Positions 47,535 through 57,843 of a DNA stretch of 64,000 nucleotides are shown here, piece by piece. Below the pieces are notes generated by a model. That model saw nothing but the letters and a program-made list of their open reading frames with translations. It ran no database searches and was not told the origin of the DNA. The DNA lies in NCBI RefSeq assembly GCF_000590885.1, contig NZ_JFHN01000020.1, forward strand, positions 27,988-91,987. The letters run 5' to 3'. Position 1 is the stretch's first letter. Each line of letters begins with the position of its first letter. This stretch comes from Erwinia mallotivora. Its GTDB lineage: Bacteria; Pseudomonadota; Gammaproteobacteria; Enterobacterales; Enterobacteriaceae. A program made the translations under genes and the position numbers.

Positions 47535-48449
47535 ATGTCGAGGCGTCCGCTGCCACTCAATGCGGTTTATGCTTTTATTGTTGTTGCCCGTCATCTTAAC
47601 CTTACTCATGCTGCCCGGGAGTTATGCATTACCCAGGGTGCGGTCAGTCGTAAAGTGGCAATGTTGGAAAACTGGCTGGGCTTTGCCCTGTTTGATCGCC
47701 ACGCTCGCGGTTTGCGTCTCACGGCTCAGGGCGCAGCGCTGCTGCCCGCCGTGCGAGCCGGTTACGAACAAATGACTCAGGCTGCCGATCAGGCCAGCAG
47801 AACCCATGCGGTGATCAGACTGAAAGCCCCCACCTGCGCCATGCGCTGGCTGGTGCCAAAACTGGTGGCACTGGAGCAGGCCCGGCCAGACCTTCATGTC
47901 TCACTGACCACCACGCTCGATCATCATAGTCGGCTGGAAAACTATGATGCGGCAATACTTTACGGGCCACCCCTGACCGGCAGTTATCGGTTATTTGATG
48001 AAGCGCTGACACCGGTGCTTGCCGCTGAACTTGCACCAGAAGGTGGGCTGGAAATTGAGGCGCTGGAGCGGTTTACTTTTTTGCATCCGACTGCCGATAA
48101 CCGCGACTGGCTGCTGTGGCTCAATCAGCAGCGCAGGCAGGTGACAATGAGGCGCAACCAGCATTTCGATACGATGGATCTGGCGATCGGCGCTGCTGTT
48201 CAGGGATTTGGTGTGACGGTGGCCGATGTGACGCTGATCGAATCGGATCTGGCAATGAAACGGCTGGTTGCCCCATTCGGGGCAACGGTTAAAACGGGCG
48301 CGGTGTGGAGTCTGGTTCAGCGCCCGGCCAACGAAGCGCCCGCTCAGTTACAGGAGCTGGTGGCGTGGCTCTGTCAGTATGCTCAGAAAGAGACCCAGTC
48401 ATCAGGCGACGCTTTTGATTTAGCCGCTCCGGGAAGCGGCAGCGACTGA
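47535..48449 (+). CDS. LysR family regulator, GcvA-like
   Basis: A 304-residue LysR-type regulator. The start is set at 47535 ([14 protein letters not shown]), with AGGA eight bases upstream; ATG at 47529 and TTG at 47517 are poorer. The HTH lies at about 20-45 ([22 protein letters not shown]). The effector domain follows. The N-terminus and PLNA motif resemble GcvA. It is divergent from the aminotransferase operon, a likely target. Its last 67 bases overlap the 3' end of the chemoreceptor gene on the other strand. Confidence 0.9.
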   Translation: MSRRPLPLNAVYAFIVVARHLNLTHAARELCITQGAVSRKVAMLENWLGFALFDRHARGLRLTAQGAALLPAVRAGYEQMTQAADQASRTHAVIRLKAPTCAMRWLVPKLVALEQARPDLHVSLTTTLDHHSRLENYDAAILYGPPLTGSYRLFDEALTPVLAAELAPEGGLEIEALERFTFLHPTADNRDWLLWLNQQRRQVTMRRNQHFDTMDLAIGAAVQGFGVTVADVTLIESDLAMKRLVAPFGATVKTGAVWSLVQRPANEAPAQLQELVAWLCQYAQKETQSSGDAFDLAAPGSGSD

Positions 48450-50059
48450 GCTGGCTTCAGACTGGTTGCCGTTGTGAGCTGCGGGACAGCTGCCGATATC
48501 GCCGTCGGGGACAGACGGAATTTTGACACCGACAGCGTCAACTCTTCAGTCTGGCGTTCCAGCGCGCTGGCGGCGGCTGAAACCTGTTCCACCAGTGAGG
48601 CATTTTGTTGCGTGACGCTGTCCATTTCGGTAATGGCAGTGCCCACCTGAGATATCCCCTTACTCTGCTCTTCCGACGCTGAGGCTATCTGCTTCATAAT
48701 TTGCGTGACTTCTTCCACTGCCCGCAGGATTTCATCCATGGTACTGCCTGCTTCTCCCACCAGACGCGAGCCGTTATCCACTCTGCTGACGGAATCACTG
48801 ATTAATGATTCAATCTCTTTAGCGGCGTTAGCACTCCGCTGAGCCAGGTTGCGAACTTCACTGGCGACCACTGCAAAACCTCGCCCCTGTTCACCTGCTC
48901 TGGCGGCTTCAACGGCAGCATTCAGTGCCAGGATATTGGTCTGAAAGGCAATGCTGTTGATCACGCTGGTGATCTCACCAATTTTATGTGAGCTGCCGGC
49001 AATGCCCTGCATGGTTGTGACAACGTCACCAACGAGTTTACCCCCTTTACTGGCGGTGCTGGAGGCAATTTCGGCCAGTTCACTGGCGTGTGCCGCATTA
49101 TCAGCGTTTAGTTTTACCGTCGCGGTCAGCTGCTCCATGCTTGCTGCCGTCTGCTCAAGGGCTGCCGCCTGCTCTTCCGTTCTGGATGAGAGGTCGTTAT
49201 TCCCGGAAGAGATTTCTGCCGCACCACGATAAATGTTGTCGGTCCCGTTACGGATGGCACTTACCGCATCGCGCAGACTCTCCTGCATCGCCCGCAACAG
49301 CGGAACCAGTTTACCTACGCAGTTGCGTCCGATATCTTCAATCGGTTGACTCAGGTCACCCTCAGCAATCAGACGAAAATGCTGACGCATTCCCTCCAGC
49401 GGGCGCACCAGCATTTTTACCAGGTAGCGATCGGTTAACAACAGAATCACCAGACCGGCAATCGCCGCCATAACAATCACCAGTTTGGTTGCATGGGTCA
49501 GATAATCGACTTTTACCCTGGTGACATCCAGCTTATCACTGGCCGCACTGTTGAATTTCTCCACGCTGCCGCCAAAATCCCGACTTAGCATGGGGGTGAC
49601 ATTTGCTGCATGACGACGAAAATCATCAAGCACAGGTTGTTGAGCAAGCCGCATCTGCGGCAGAACACCCTCATTGAGCAATTTTTCCCAGTTGGCGATC
49701 ACCGCTGCCGAATAACTGGCGTCAATGGGTCCGGGCGAAAGGGCTTTAAAGTCAGCCAGATATTTCGTCATGTTATCCAGTGCTTTTTGTACGGATGCCA
49801 TATCCGCTGCCGCCGTAGCACTGCCGGCCTGCCGGGAATCAACGGCCCGGTTCAGCCGGGTGATAAAGCGAAAATATTGATCGTTGCCTTTACTCAAAAT
49901 AGTCATCTGGTTAACCAGCTGGCGATCAACTTCGTTTCCCTTTCCCAGTGCGTTCAAAGAATAAACGCTGTACATGCCTACGGCAGACCACATCAGGCAG
50001 AACAGCCCGAGGATCCAAAGCAACACGCTGCGGATGGTAAAGTTTCTTAACATATTCAT
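48383..50059 (-). CDS. transmembrane methyl-accepting chemotaxis protein
   Basis: A 558-residue receptor of Tar/Tsr build: a first transmembrane helix near 12-32, a periplasmic four-helix ligand domain (about 33-190), a second helix near 190-210, a HAMP domain (about 213-265) and the signalling domain with the canonical tip [20 protein letters not shown]. The C-terminus ends DDWVSF, an xWxxF-type tether for CheR and CheB. Glu/Gln methylation regions are recognisable ([19 protein letters not shown]). The ligand is unknown. A probable sigma-28 promoter lies 64 bp upstream. Confidence 0.95.
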   Translation of the reverse strand: MNMLRNFTIRSVLLWILGLFCLMWSAVGMYSVYSLNALGKGNEVDRQLVNQMTILSKGNDQYFRFITRLNRAVDSRQAGSATAAADMASVQKALDNMTKYLADFKALSPGPIDASYSAAVIANWEKLLNEGVLPQMRLAQQPVLDDFRRHAANVTPMLSRDFGGSVEKFNSAASDKLDVTRVKVDYLTHATKLVIVMAAIAGLVILLLTDRYLVKMLVRPLEGMRQHFRLIAEGDLSQPIEDIGRNCVGKLVPLLRAMQESLRDAVSAIRNGTDNIYRGAAEISSGNNDLSSRTEEQAAALEQTAASMEQLTATVKLNADNAAHASELAEIASSTASKGGKLVGDVVTTMQGIAGSSHKIGEITSVINSIAFQTNILALNAAVEAARAGEQGRGFAVVASEVRNLAQRSANAAKEIESLISDSVSRVDNGSRLVGEAGSTMDEILRAVEEVTQIMKQIASASEEQSKGISQVGTAITEMDSVTQQNASLVEQVSAAASALERQTEELTLSVSKFRLSPTAISAAVPQLTTATSLKPAQSLPLPGAAKSKASPDDWVSF

Positions 50060-50535
50060 AACTACTCCGTAACGATAGAAAACTGAGTCAGCTCAGACTG
50101 ACATCTGGATGCCTGATACGGGTTATCGGCACCCTCGCGCATTACCTGAGTAATTATTTCTTTTTATTCATAATGTTAAGAAAGGTAGTGAAAGGTTAAG
50201 TATTTGCAGTGACAGGCTTTTTTATCTCAAACTGACGCAACAGAGACTTATGTAAATAAAACCAGATTGTTAAATTCGTTCTGTCGATCACAGTTTGAGG
50301 CAGTATCAGGGGCGTTTTTTCTCAATTTGCCAATGGAAGGCCCGGAATTATTAACCCGGTGGGCCCAGAGGGTAGCCTGTGACAATGCGTTTGATCACTC
50401 ATACCCTGTTACTGGTTGTAAAATAAGCGCTATGAATGTTTCTCACGTTGTCTGTGCAGGATTTATTGTAATCAAGTTAAAGATTACATTACCTTATAGC
50501 CCCACAACGAAATGGCCGACTGTTAAGGAAGAATA
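50060..50535. other. divergent intergenic region, chemoreceptor to methyltransferase
   Basis: This 476-bp region holds the sigma-28 promoter of the receptor and presumably a promoter for the methyltransferase pair. No gene is supported. Confidence 0.55.
50123..50149 (-). promoter_or_regulatory. sigma-28 (FliA) promoter of the chemoreceptor
   Basis: On the minus strand the -10 GCCGATAA (50130-50123) matches the consensus perfectly. It is 11 bases from a poorer -35 (TCAGGTAA, 4 of 8 matches). Confidence 0.7.
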
Positions 50536-51219
50536 ATGAATGTTGATAGCGCGAAAGGTTCGCGAGTTTATACGCCTGTTACTCTGCGTCTCTATGACTG
50601 GTGGGTACTGAATATTTCCAATCGCTATGCCTGGCGCTGCCCTACTGAGCAAATACTTCTGCCCCATTTCCAGCGTCATTTAAGTAAAAACCATCTCGAT
50701 ATCGGCGTGGGGACAGGCTGGTATCTTGCAAACTCCACGCAGGCACTGGAACGCGTCTCACTGCTGGATCTTAATCCTGTCAGTCTTGACGCAGCAGCCG
50801 GGCGTATTGGTACCGGTAGTGTTACCGACCGTGTTCGTCATGACGTTTTTAAACCCTTCCCCGCTGAGATGAACGATCGTTACGACTCGGTATCCCTTTT
50901 CTATCTCCTGCACTGCCTGCCCGGTGAGATGTCATTGAAAAGTATCGCACTGGCTAATATCAAGGCGGCGGTGACTCAGGGCGGAACCGTTTATGGCGCG
51001 ACGATTTTAGGCAGCGGCGTGGAGCATAATGCTTTCGGACGCAAGCTGATGAATGTTTACAATAAAAAGGGGATTTTTGGTAACCAGCATGATTCCCTGT
51101 CCAGTCTGAAAATGGCCCTGCAACAGCATTTTCGTGAGGTCGAGATTCAGCTGCACGGTACGGTCGCCCTGTTTGCCGCCAGAGATAAGATTAGCGGTGA
51201 GGCAAAAAGTGCAGCCTGA
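50536..51219 (+). CDS. class I SAM-dependent methyltransferase
   Basis: A 227-residue methyltransferase. Motif I is LDIGVGTGWYLA (about 55), the acidic residue binding the ribose is in SLLDLNPVSL (about 76), and FYLLHCLPG (about 121) is the motif IV region. It opens with YTPVTLRLYDWWVLNISNRYAW, seen in a small family of bacterial methyltransferases of unknown substrate. A DoxX gene follows 37 bp downstream in the same direction. Confidence 0.85.
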   Translation: MNVDSAKGSRVYTPVTLRLYDWWVLNISNRYAWRCPTEQILLPHFQRHLSKNHLDIGVGTGWYLANSTQALERVSLLDLNPVSLDAAAGRIGTGSVTDRVRHDVFKPFPAEMNDRYDSVSLFYLLHCLPGEMSLKSIALANIKAAVTQGGTVYGATILGSGVEHNAFGRKLMNVYNKKGIFGNQHDSLSSLKMALQQHFREVEIQLHGTVALFAARDKISGEAKSAA

Positions 51220-51256
51220 ATCCCGGCGTTTTAAACAACCTGCATGAGGATTTGAG

Positions 51257-51691
51257 ATGTTTACTGCCATTAACAGCGGTTTTAACCGCTTCTTTGATCA
51301 TCCCGATTTTGGCAAGCTGGTGCTGCGTCTTTCTCTTGGTTTTTTGCTGCTGTTTCACGGTGAATTTAAAGTGGTGCACGGTGTCGGCTGGATTGCCAGC
51401 ATGCTGAAAGCGCACGGCATTCCGGGCTTTGTCGCCTGGGGAGCCTATATAGGCGAGGTGGTCGCGCCGGTTATGTTGATTATCGGACTGATGACCCGCC
51501 CGGCCGCATTTATTATCGCGGTCAATCTGGTGTTTGCGACCCTGTTGGTCAAGACCGGCGCGGTCTGGGATCGCACCTCCGTCGGCGCATGGGCGCTGGA
51601 GGGGGAAGCTTTCTATTTCTTTGCCGCGTTCGCCATCATGCTGCTGGGCGCAGGCAGATATTGTTTGATCCGCAACAGCAGCCTGCAATGA
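51257..51691 (+). CDS. DoxX family membrane protein
   Basis: A 144-residue protein with four predicted membrane helices and the DoxX/SURF4 pattern LVLRLSLGFLLLFHGEFKVVHG and YIGEVVAPVMLIIGLMTRPAA. Members are quinone- or redox-linked in some species, but no general role is known. It forms a two-gene unit with the methyltransferase and converges on ydcJ with a 15-bp gap. Confidence 0.88.
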   Translation: MFTAINSGFNRFFDHPDFGKLVLRLSLGFLLLFHGEFKVVHGVGWIASMLKAHGIPGFVAWGAYIGEVVAPVMLIIGLMTRPAAFIIAVNLVFATLLVKTGAVWDRTSVGAWALEGEAFYFFAAFAIMLLGAGRYCLIRNSSLQ

Positions 51692-51706
51692 TCTTCTGAC
51701 TCTCTT

Positions 51707-53056
51707 TTATGCCAGCCCGCAGCGTTGCAGGCTGGCTTGTTGCCGCGCAGCATAAAGCGTGATTTCATCCTGCACATTTGCCCCCAGCGCCTGCTCAAAG
51801 GCCACCCGGCTGGCATTGCCCTGACTGATTTTTCTTACTTCACCGACCAGGTTTGACTGGAAAATACCGGCGGCACTGACCGGCAGGAAATCTTCATAAA
51901 TCATTGGCGTGGCACGGATCAACCCTTCGGCAAGCAGTTTCTCAATATCCTGCAACTGCGTAATGCGCTGCGGTGCGGCCTTGCCGCTTTCAGTCAGCGA
52001 ATAGTGAAACCATGCCAGCTGTTGCTGACGCAGCGTCTGTTCATCATCGGGGAATTGCCGGAAAACCTCTGTCAGCTGGTGTTGATGGATGTCGTTATCA
52101 GTGCCCGCTTCACACTGCAACAGCAGCCGATCATACAATGCTCTGCCTGTTGCGGTAAGCGCGATGCCTCGCTGTTCGATTTCGCCAAACCTGGCAGTGT
52201 GCATGCCCTGTTGTCGGTCAGTAAAGCGCACTGGCTCATCCAGGGCTCTGAAGCTGGTTTGCCGCAGCAATAAAGGAATCTTACGGTGGGGAGGACCTTC
52301 AATAATGGCTTTGGGCACGATCCCCCGCTGGGGCATCAGCGCCTGCACGCGGTCAATATCCAGCGTGCGGGGCGTCAGGTGATTAATATGACATCCTGGA
52401 AAACAGACCACATCGGCAATCAGGCGATGCTGCTGTTGCAACGCCTGCCAGGTGGCGGAGTCAACCGTAGTCTGCTCATGCCAGCGAAAAGTTTCCAGCG
52501 ATTCGGTAATAAACTCAGCCGCCTGATGAGCGGTGAAACCGCCCTGCTGCTGATGTAATGCCACCATTTCACGGCAACGTGGAGTAAAAATATCACGCTG
52601 CGCCAGAATCTCCGTCGCCCTCTGCCGTAATGGCAGGGCGTCGATCAAATCCAGTCGCAGCAGCGAAGTAAACAGGCGGAAAGGATTGTGGTTAAGCGAG
52701 AGGTCTGATATCGGCCGAAAAGCCGTTGAATGCACGGGCACACCGGCCTGACTCAGATCGTAATAGCCCACCGGGTACATGCCCATAACAGCAAACATCT
52801 GTCGCAGCATTGACAGCTCTGCTGCCGTGCCAACGCGGATTGCGCCGTGCCGTTCAACACTCAGCCGGGCAAGTTCACCACTTTCTGCCAGTTGACGTCT
52901 CAGCGCTGGTTGTTGATCAAGCACCTGCTGATTAACCTCAGCAACCAGCTTGAGTAACACAGCATACTGCGGGACTTCCTGCTGATACATTGCAGACATT
53001 GCGCTGGCAAAATTATCACGAATAGTGTCGGCACTCACCCATAAATCAGTCATCAT
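51707..53056 (-). CDS. ydcJ: 2-oxoadipate dioxygenase/decarboxylase family protein (YdcJ/HglS)
   Basis: A 449-residue protein very similar to E. coli YdcJ, a member of the DUF1338/HglS family whose characterised member converts 2-oxoadipate to D-2-hydroxyglutarate with Fe(II) and oxygen in lysine breakdown. Metal ligands and substrate-binding residues are apparent in VERHGAIRVGT (His about 72), CHINHLTPRTLDID (about 220-235) and RFGEIEQRG (Glu about 290). It stands alone. The reaction is inferred from the family. Confidence 0.93.
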   Translation of the reverse strand: MMTDLWVSADTIRDNFASAMSAMYQQEVPQYAVLLKLVAEVNQQVLDQQPALRRQLAESGELARLSVERHGAIRVGTAAELSMLRQMFAVMGMYPVGYYDLSQAGVPVHSTAFRPISDLSLNHNPFRLFTSLLRLDLIDALPLRQRATEILAQRDIFTPRCREMVALHQQQGGFTAHQAAEFITESLETFRWHEQTTVDSATWQALQQQHRLIADVVCFPGCHINHLTPRTLDIDRVQALMPQRGIVPKAIIEGPPHRKIPLLLRQTSFRALDEPVRFTDRQQGMHTARFGEIEQRGIALTATGRALYDRLLLQCEAGTDNDIHQHQLTEVFRQFPDDEQTLRQQQLAWFHYSLTESGKAAPQRITQLQDIEKLLAEGLIRATPMIYEDFLPVSAAGIFQSNLVGEVRKISQGNASRVAFEQALGANVQDEITLYAARQQASLQRCGLA

Positions 53057-53203
53057 CCCGCTCCTGTCCTGTCCTGACTGTTGTCAGATTAGTGGAAACT
53101 GAACGGTGCTGAGGAAAAAATCCATAAACTGTGATCGGGCCAGCCGGGGGATGCGCGAAGCAGGAAACGGAGCAAAAGCGGATTATCGGCAGGGTTGTGG
53201 TGT

Positions 53204-53230
53204 CGCCCGACGCAGGGTGTAGGTCGGGCG
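53204..53230. repeat. REP-like hairpin after the MFS gene
   Basis: CGCCCGAC and GTCGGGCG flank an 11-base loop, with GTAGGTCGGGCGGC-type sequence typical of enterobacterial palindromic repeats. It lies just past the stop of the minus-strand MFS gene and lacks a T tract. Confidence 0.5.
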
Positions 53231-53239
53231 GCAGCGTGT

Positions 53240-54565
53240 TCAGGCGCTACGATGATGAGCATAACGATATTTAATCAACAGCATCAGTGATGTCAGCACG
53301 GCAGGTATTGCAAGGCTGGTAAATACCTGGGTGATATTCCAGCCCATAGCGAGCATCTGCGCCCCAACGAAGGCGCTGAGAATGGCTCCCATCCTGCCAA
53401 CACCGTGCATCCAACTGGAACCGGTGGCCCGCGCATGAGTGGGATAATAGCTGGCAGAAAGTGCATTCATTCCGGTATTCGCGCCATTAAGACAAAAGCC
53501 GCTACTGAAGGCAACCAGGCTGAGGGTAAGCGTATGAGCAAGCGCGTAGCCGATAGACACAGTGGCAATGGCCCCGACAAAATAGATTGCGGCCAGCGCC
53601 AGATTGGCGTTAAAACGGTCCATCATCCAACCAGCAAACAACGAACCTACCGTTCCGCCAGCCTGATACATGGCGGTAACCAGAGCAGCCTGAGTGACAG
53701 TCATCCCCATATCTTTGACCAGAGAAGGCAGCCAGCTGCCGATCAGATAGACCAGAAACAGGCCCATAAAATAGCCGCCCCACAGCATGGTGCTGCCCAA
53801 CAAAAAAGGACGGCTGGTAACCAGTCTTACCGAACCGTGGCGGCTCCCTTTCTCCTGCATGGCAAATTCGCTGTGACGGTCAATTTTCCCCGGTGCCATT
53901 TTCTCGACAATCTTACGGATCTGCTCAGCCGGGGCATAGCGGGCCAGCAGGAACCGTACTGACTCAGGTAGCCACGAGACCAGCATCGGTACGATCAGTA
54001 ATGGCAGCAAGCCACCCACAACCAGTACCGCATGCCAGCCAAAATTGGGAATCAACCATGATGCAGCAAATCCACCACCGGCAGCGCCAAAAGTGAAGCC
54101 ACAAAATACCACGGTAATAATGAAGGCGCGTTTACGCTCAGGAGAATATTCTGCTACCAGCGTCCCTACATTGGGCATGGCTGCCCCCAGTCCCAGCCCG
54201 GTAAGAAAGCGGAACAACATCATCTGATCGATGTTCTGTGAGAATGCCGTCGCCAGCGTCCACATACCAAAGAAGAAAACGCTACCGATGATAATTTTCC
54301 GGCGGCCAAAGCGATCCGCCAGCGGGCCGGCCAGCATCGCACCCAGCGCCAGACCAATCAGCGCAGCGCTGATCACCATACCCAGTTGCTGGGTAGTCAC
54401 ACCCCAGGCAGCTTTCAGCGTTGGCGCGATAAACCCCATTACTGCGATATCCATTCCATCCATTGCCACCACGGCAAAGCAAAGAACAATAATCCGTAGC
54501 TGGTAACGGCTGATACTGCCTTCATTGATTAAGGTTCGCACATCTGTCGCAGCGATACTTTCCAC
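53240..54565 (-). CDS. MFS transporter, aromatic acid:H+ symporter (AAHS) type
   Basis: A 441-residue, 12-helix permease. The AAHS signature in helix 1 is seen as VVAMDGMDIAVMGFIAP, with the acidic residues that couple protons. The loop 2-3 motif is GPLADRFGRRKII and helix 4 has RFLTGLGLGAAMPN. Relatives import benzoate, 4-hydroxybenzoate, 3-hydroxyphenylpropionate or related acids. No aromatic catabolic genes lie nearby, so the substrate is open. Confidence 0.88.
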   Translation of the reverse strand: MESIAATDVRTLINEGSISRYQLRIIVLCFAVVAMDGMDIAVMGFIAPTLKAAWGVTTQQLGMVISAALIGLALGAMLAGPLADRFGRRKIIIGSVFFFGMWTLATAFSQNIDQMMLFRFLTGLGLGAAMPNVGTLVAEYSPERKRAFIITVVFCGFTFGAAGGGFAASWLIPNFGWHAVLVVGGLLPLLIVPMLVSWLPESVRFLLARYAPAEQIRKIVEKMAPGKIDRHSEFAMQEKGSRHGSVRLVTSRPFLLGSTMLWGGYFMGLFLVYLIGSWLPSLVKDMGMTVTQAALVTAMYQAGGTVGSLFAGWMMDRFNANLALAAIYFVGAIATVSIGYALAHTLTLSLVAFSSGFCLNGANTGMNALSASYYPTHARATGSSWMHGVGRMGAILSAFVGAQMLAMGWNITQVFTSLAIPAVLTSLMLLIKYRYAHHRSA

Positions 54566-54767
54566 GATAGCGCTCCATGGGCCACTGCCGTTCAGCAGGC
54601 TGGCATCGGTTCCTGAAAAAAGTGTCGGGTATGATAACGGATTGTAAGAAGCTTCACTTGCTGAATTACGCCCCTTTCCCGCAAGGAAAATCTTTTATTC
54701 GCCGTTGTGGTAGTTTTTCATAAGTAAAACCGATGACGACAGGATGAGATGGCCGGGGATCCTGAGG

Positions 54768-55334
54768 TCAACGGCTGCGTTTGGCATGTCGTTCACGGTT
54801 TTCCGCGCGTGCCTGTTCGCTCTTTCTTAAACCCACATAGCAGGCACCGCTACCGCCGTGCTGGGGACGGGCGATGCAAAAGGCCTGCACCTCTTCAAAT
54901 TGTTGCAACCAACGAAACAGATAACTGCGGACAATGTTTGCGTGGGCGGTATCTTTGCTGCCTTTACCATGAATAATCAATAAATTACGGCAGTTTTCCA
55001 GCATAGCCTCCAGCATAAAGCGGTAGAGTATCTGTCGGCAGGATTCTGTGGGTTGGCGCAGCAAATTGAGACTGGCATCAGGCCGGTATTTTCCGCAGCG
55101 CAATTTGTCCAGCACCCCCTGTTGGATCCCCTGCGCTTTATATTCCAGCGGGGTGGTAACAGGGATAATGTCCAGCAAACCGCTGATCAGGGGATTTTGC
55201 GGCAACGGTTCTGCAACGCTATGTTGCGGAGCCTGGCGTGCAGGAGATTTCAGCCAAAGAGTGCTGGCACGATTTTTCAGCGGGACAACATCTTCCATCG
55301 CGTCTTTAAACAACTCTTTATCATCAGGACTCAT
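54768..55334 (-). CDS. smrA: Smr-domain endonuclease SmrA
   Basis: A 188-residue protein equal in length to E. coli SmrA (YdaL). The Smr domain (about 85-175) shows KYRPDASLNLLRQP near its start, LLIIHGKGSKD and VQAFCIARPQHGGSGACYVGL. Smr domains nick DNA or bind nucleic acid and derive from MutS2. The start is set at 55334 (MSPDDKELF); a longer frame from 55382 is not conserved. It is divergent from fnr, as in relatives. Confidence 0.93.
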   Translation of the reverse strand: MSPDDKELFKDAMEDVVPLKNRASTLWLKSPARQAPQHSVAEPLPQNPLISGLLDIIPVTTPLEYKAQGIQQGVLDKLRCGKYRPDASLNLLRQPTESCRQILYRFMLEAMLENCRNLLIIHGKGSKDTAHANIVRSYLFRWLQQFEEVQAFCIARPQHGGSGACYVGLRKSEQARAENRERHAKRSR

Positions 55335-55641
55335 CGTGTCGTTTCCCCATTGTCGGCGTAAAAATAGTGGCGGACAGATCACAGTTTATACTGCATTACA
55401 GCAATCGTTATCTACTGCCTGTCTGTCGTCCACTTTTGAAAAATGCCAATTATTGATAATTATTATGTTGGAATATTATTGAAATAAGTTGGATGTTATT
55501 TTTTTGATAAATTCTTAAACGAGGTGACACTAAAATTGATATAGAGACTTCAATAAGACGAAAACTGCTCTGACCCGTTCCCTTTAAACAAAAAAAAGTG
55601 ATAAAATTGACCTCAGTCAATAATCAACTGGGCCCATAACT
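55335..55641. promoter_or_regulatory. smrA-fnr divergent control region
   Basis: 307 bp of AT-rich DNA with the FNR box close to fnr. No gene is supported. Confidence 0.6.
55607..55620. promoter_or_regulatory. FNR box, autoregulatory
   Basis: TTGAC-N4-GTCAA matches the FNR consensus TTGAT-N4-ATCAA except for one symmetric pair. It lies 21 bp before the fnr start, as expected for repression of fnr by its own product. Confidence 0.85.
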
Positions 55642-56397
55642 ATGATCCCTGAAAAGCGAGTTATTAGCAGACGTATTCAGTCTGGCGGTTGTGCTATTCA
55701 CTGTCAGGATTGCAGTATCAGTCAACTGTGCATTCCCTTCACGCTGAACGAGCATGAACTCGATCAGCTGGACAATATCATTGAACGCAAAAAACCTATC
55801 CAGAAAGGCCAGACTCTGTTCAAAGCCGGCGATGAACTGAAATCACTGTATGCAATCCGCTCCGGGACGCTAAAAAGTTACACCATCACTGAACAGGGCG
55901 ATGAACAGATTACTGGTTTCCACCTGGCGGGCGACCTGGTTGGTTTCGATGCCATCAGTGCAGGTCATCACCCCAGTTTCTCTCAGGCGCTGGAAACCGC
56001 GATGGTGTGTGAAATCCCATTTGAAACGCTTGATGACCTTTCCGGTAAGATGCCAAGCCTGCGTCAGCAGATGATGCGGCTGATGAGCGGCGAAATTAAA
56101 GGGGATCAGGAAATGATATTACTCCTGTCGAAGAAAAATGCCGAAGAACGGCTGGCCGCTTTTATCTATGGTTTGTCACGTCGTTTTGGTGAACGTGGCT
56201 TCTCTCAGCGCGAATTTCGCCTGACCATGACCCGGGGAGATATTGGCAATTATCTTGGTCTGACCGTGGAAACAATTAGTCGACTGCTTGGCCGTTTTCA
56301 AAAGAGCGGGATGCTGTCGGTGAAAGGAAAATATATTACCATCGAAAATCATGATGTTCTGTCAGAACTTGCCGGTCAGAGCCGTGCTATTGCCTGA
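55642..56397 (+). CDS. fnr: anaerobic regulator FNR
   Basis: A 251-residue CRP/FNR-type regulator and the global oxygen sensor. The cluster cysteines are at 17, 21, 24 and 30 ([14 protein letters not shown]) and near 123 (MVCEIP), the ligands of the oxygen-labile [4Fe-4S] cluster; numbering is one higher than in E. coli. The HTH near 195-220 has [17 protein letters not shown], with the residues that read TTGAT. It controls anaerobic genes, possibly including the glycyl radical enzyme in this window. Confidence 0.97.
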   Translation: MIPEKRVISRRIQSGGCAIHCQDCSISQLCIPFTLNEHELDQLDNIIERKKPIQKGQTLFKAGDELKSLYAIRSGTLKSYTITEQGDEQITGFHLAGDLVGFDAISAGHHPSFSQALETAMVCEIPFETLDDLSGKMPSLRQQMMRLMSGEIKGDQEMILLLSKKNAEERLAAFIYGLSRRFGERGFSQREFRLTMTRGDIGNYLGLTVETISRLLGRFQKSGMLSVKGKYITIENHDVLSELAGQSRAIA

Positions 56398-56724
56398 TAA
56401 ATAACAGGTATGCATCTTTATTTTATTGTGGTCGTATTTTTCAAATTTTTTTTATTTATTGCGGCACTTTTGGCTTTAACGCCATCAACAGATGTCGTAG
56501 ATTTTTCCTCAGGCCTGCGCTTGCGCAGGCTTAATTTTTAATTTATCACCAGGCTTGTTTCTTTTTAATTCCATATGTCCAGCCCCTGCCAGTTTAATAT
56601 TACTGTCGGCAGGCTGAGGCGTTTGTCTCCAGGTTAACAGTCCTTTCGTGAGTCACCCCGGCAGGTTACTTCCCTGTTCTGTTAATCCTGGTTCATGACC
56701 CCTTTTTGCCCCTGACACCCGCTG
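56398..56724. other. intergenic, fnr to metallophosphoesterase
   Basis: 327 bp between convergent genes. It holds the fnr terminator. No gene is seen. Confidence 0.55.
56513..56530 (+). terminator. intrinsic terminator of fnr
   Basis: GCCTGCGC-TT-GCGCAGGC is followed by TTAATTTTTA. Confidence 0.75.
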
Positions 56725-57843
56725 TCACTGGATTGCACGTTTTAACGTTATTCGGGTCAGTTCAGACGGTCGCCCCAGTCTTATTGCCATACCCGGCCAC
56801 AGTGCAGTGCCGTTGTTAACATAAAGCTGCATCCCTGCCACATCATAGCGACCAGAAACGAAACCGCCATTAGCACCGGCAAACAGACGATCAAAGCCCG
56901 CAATCAGACCGCCATGGGTATGGCCTGATAATTGTAAATCCACGCCCTGCTCCGCATTACGCCTGGCGTTACGCGGCTGATGATCGAGGAGAATCACCGG
57001 CGCATCCTGGGGCGTATCAGCAAGCGCCTTCGTTAAATCCGAACCTGGCGCTCCCCGCCTTCCGGCTGACGCATCGGTAACACCGGCAATAACCAGCTTT
57101 GCGTCCCCACGACAAATTACCGCATGATTATTCAGCAACGTTTTTAATCCCAGCGAATTCAGGTGTTCGGTCCAACGCTGTTGTTCAAAAAAATATTCAT
57201 GATTACCCGTAACCGCCAGCACGCCATCAGGCGCATTGAGCCTGCGCAATGGCTCTACGTCATTTCTGCGATTCTGTACGGTTCCATCAACGACATCGCC
57301 CGTTATAACGATCAGATCAACGTCCAGTTCAGCCACCTTTTCAACCAGCACAGAACTCCAGCCTGCATTGAACAGTCTGCTGAGATGTAAATCCGTCAGT
57401 TGTAGCATGCGAAAACCTTCAAATTCGGCAGGCAAATTGTTGATAGTAATGGCAACCTCTTTAAGCCTGGGAATACGTATCGCCTGGGTGACACCCACAG
57501 CCGCCACAGCCATGGCAACAAATGCCAGGGTGTAACGGACGACTTCCAGCCCCGACAAAGGATGGTGAAAAAGCAGCGTTGTCAGAATGACCAGATCCAG
57601 CAGTAACTGCATCAGGGCAATAAATAACACCGAACAGAAAGCCCAGTTGAAAAGAATGATGATGATTCTGGGCATCTCTGCTGAAAAAACAGAGCCAGAA
57701 GTAAAACGACTGATAATTAAAAACTGTGTGGCAGATAAAACCAGCACTGAGAGTAATATTTTTGCTGTCATCGTTATCGGCAAAGGAATGATAAATCGCG
57801 CAATCACGTACCAGCCTGGCAGGCTGAAAATCAAGTGGAACAT
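56725..57843 (-). CDS. membrane-anchored metallophosphoesterase (YkuE/YaeI-like)
   Basis: A 372-residue protein. Four predicted membrane helices fill the first 125 residues. A calcineurin-like domain follows with TDLHLSRLF (about 150), ITGDVVDG, VTGNHEYFF, LLDHQPRN and LSGHTHGGL, all five metal-binding blocks intact. Relatives are periplasmic or cytoplasmic phosphoesterases; some act on lipid pyrophosphates. It has no evident operon partner and lies between fnr and uspE, where E. coli has other genes. Confidence 0.88.
   Translation of the reverse strand: MFHLIFSLPGWYVIARFIIPLPITMTAKILLSVLVLSATQFLIISRFTSGSVFSAEMPRIIIILFNWAFCSVLFIALMQLLLDLVILTTLLFHHPLSGLEVVRYTLAFVAMAVAAVGVTQAIRIPRLKEVAITINNLPAEFEGFRMLQLTDLHLSRLFNAGWSSVLVEKVAELDVDLIVITGDVVDGTVQNRRNDVEPLRRLNAPDGVLAVTGNHEYFFEQQRWTEHLNSLGLKTLLNNHAVICRGDAKLVIAGVTDASAGRRGAPGSDLTKALADTPQDAPVILLDHQPRNARRNAEQGVDLQLSGHTHGGLIAGFDRLFAGANGGFVSGRYDVAGMQLYVNNGTALWPGMAIRLGRPSELTRITLKRAIQ

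Noticed and set aside
55460..55485. Tus-binding Ter-like site (TATGTTGGAA)
   Set aside because: It agrees only with the ATGTTG core and two further bases, and lacks the rest of the Ter consensus.
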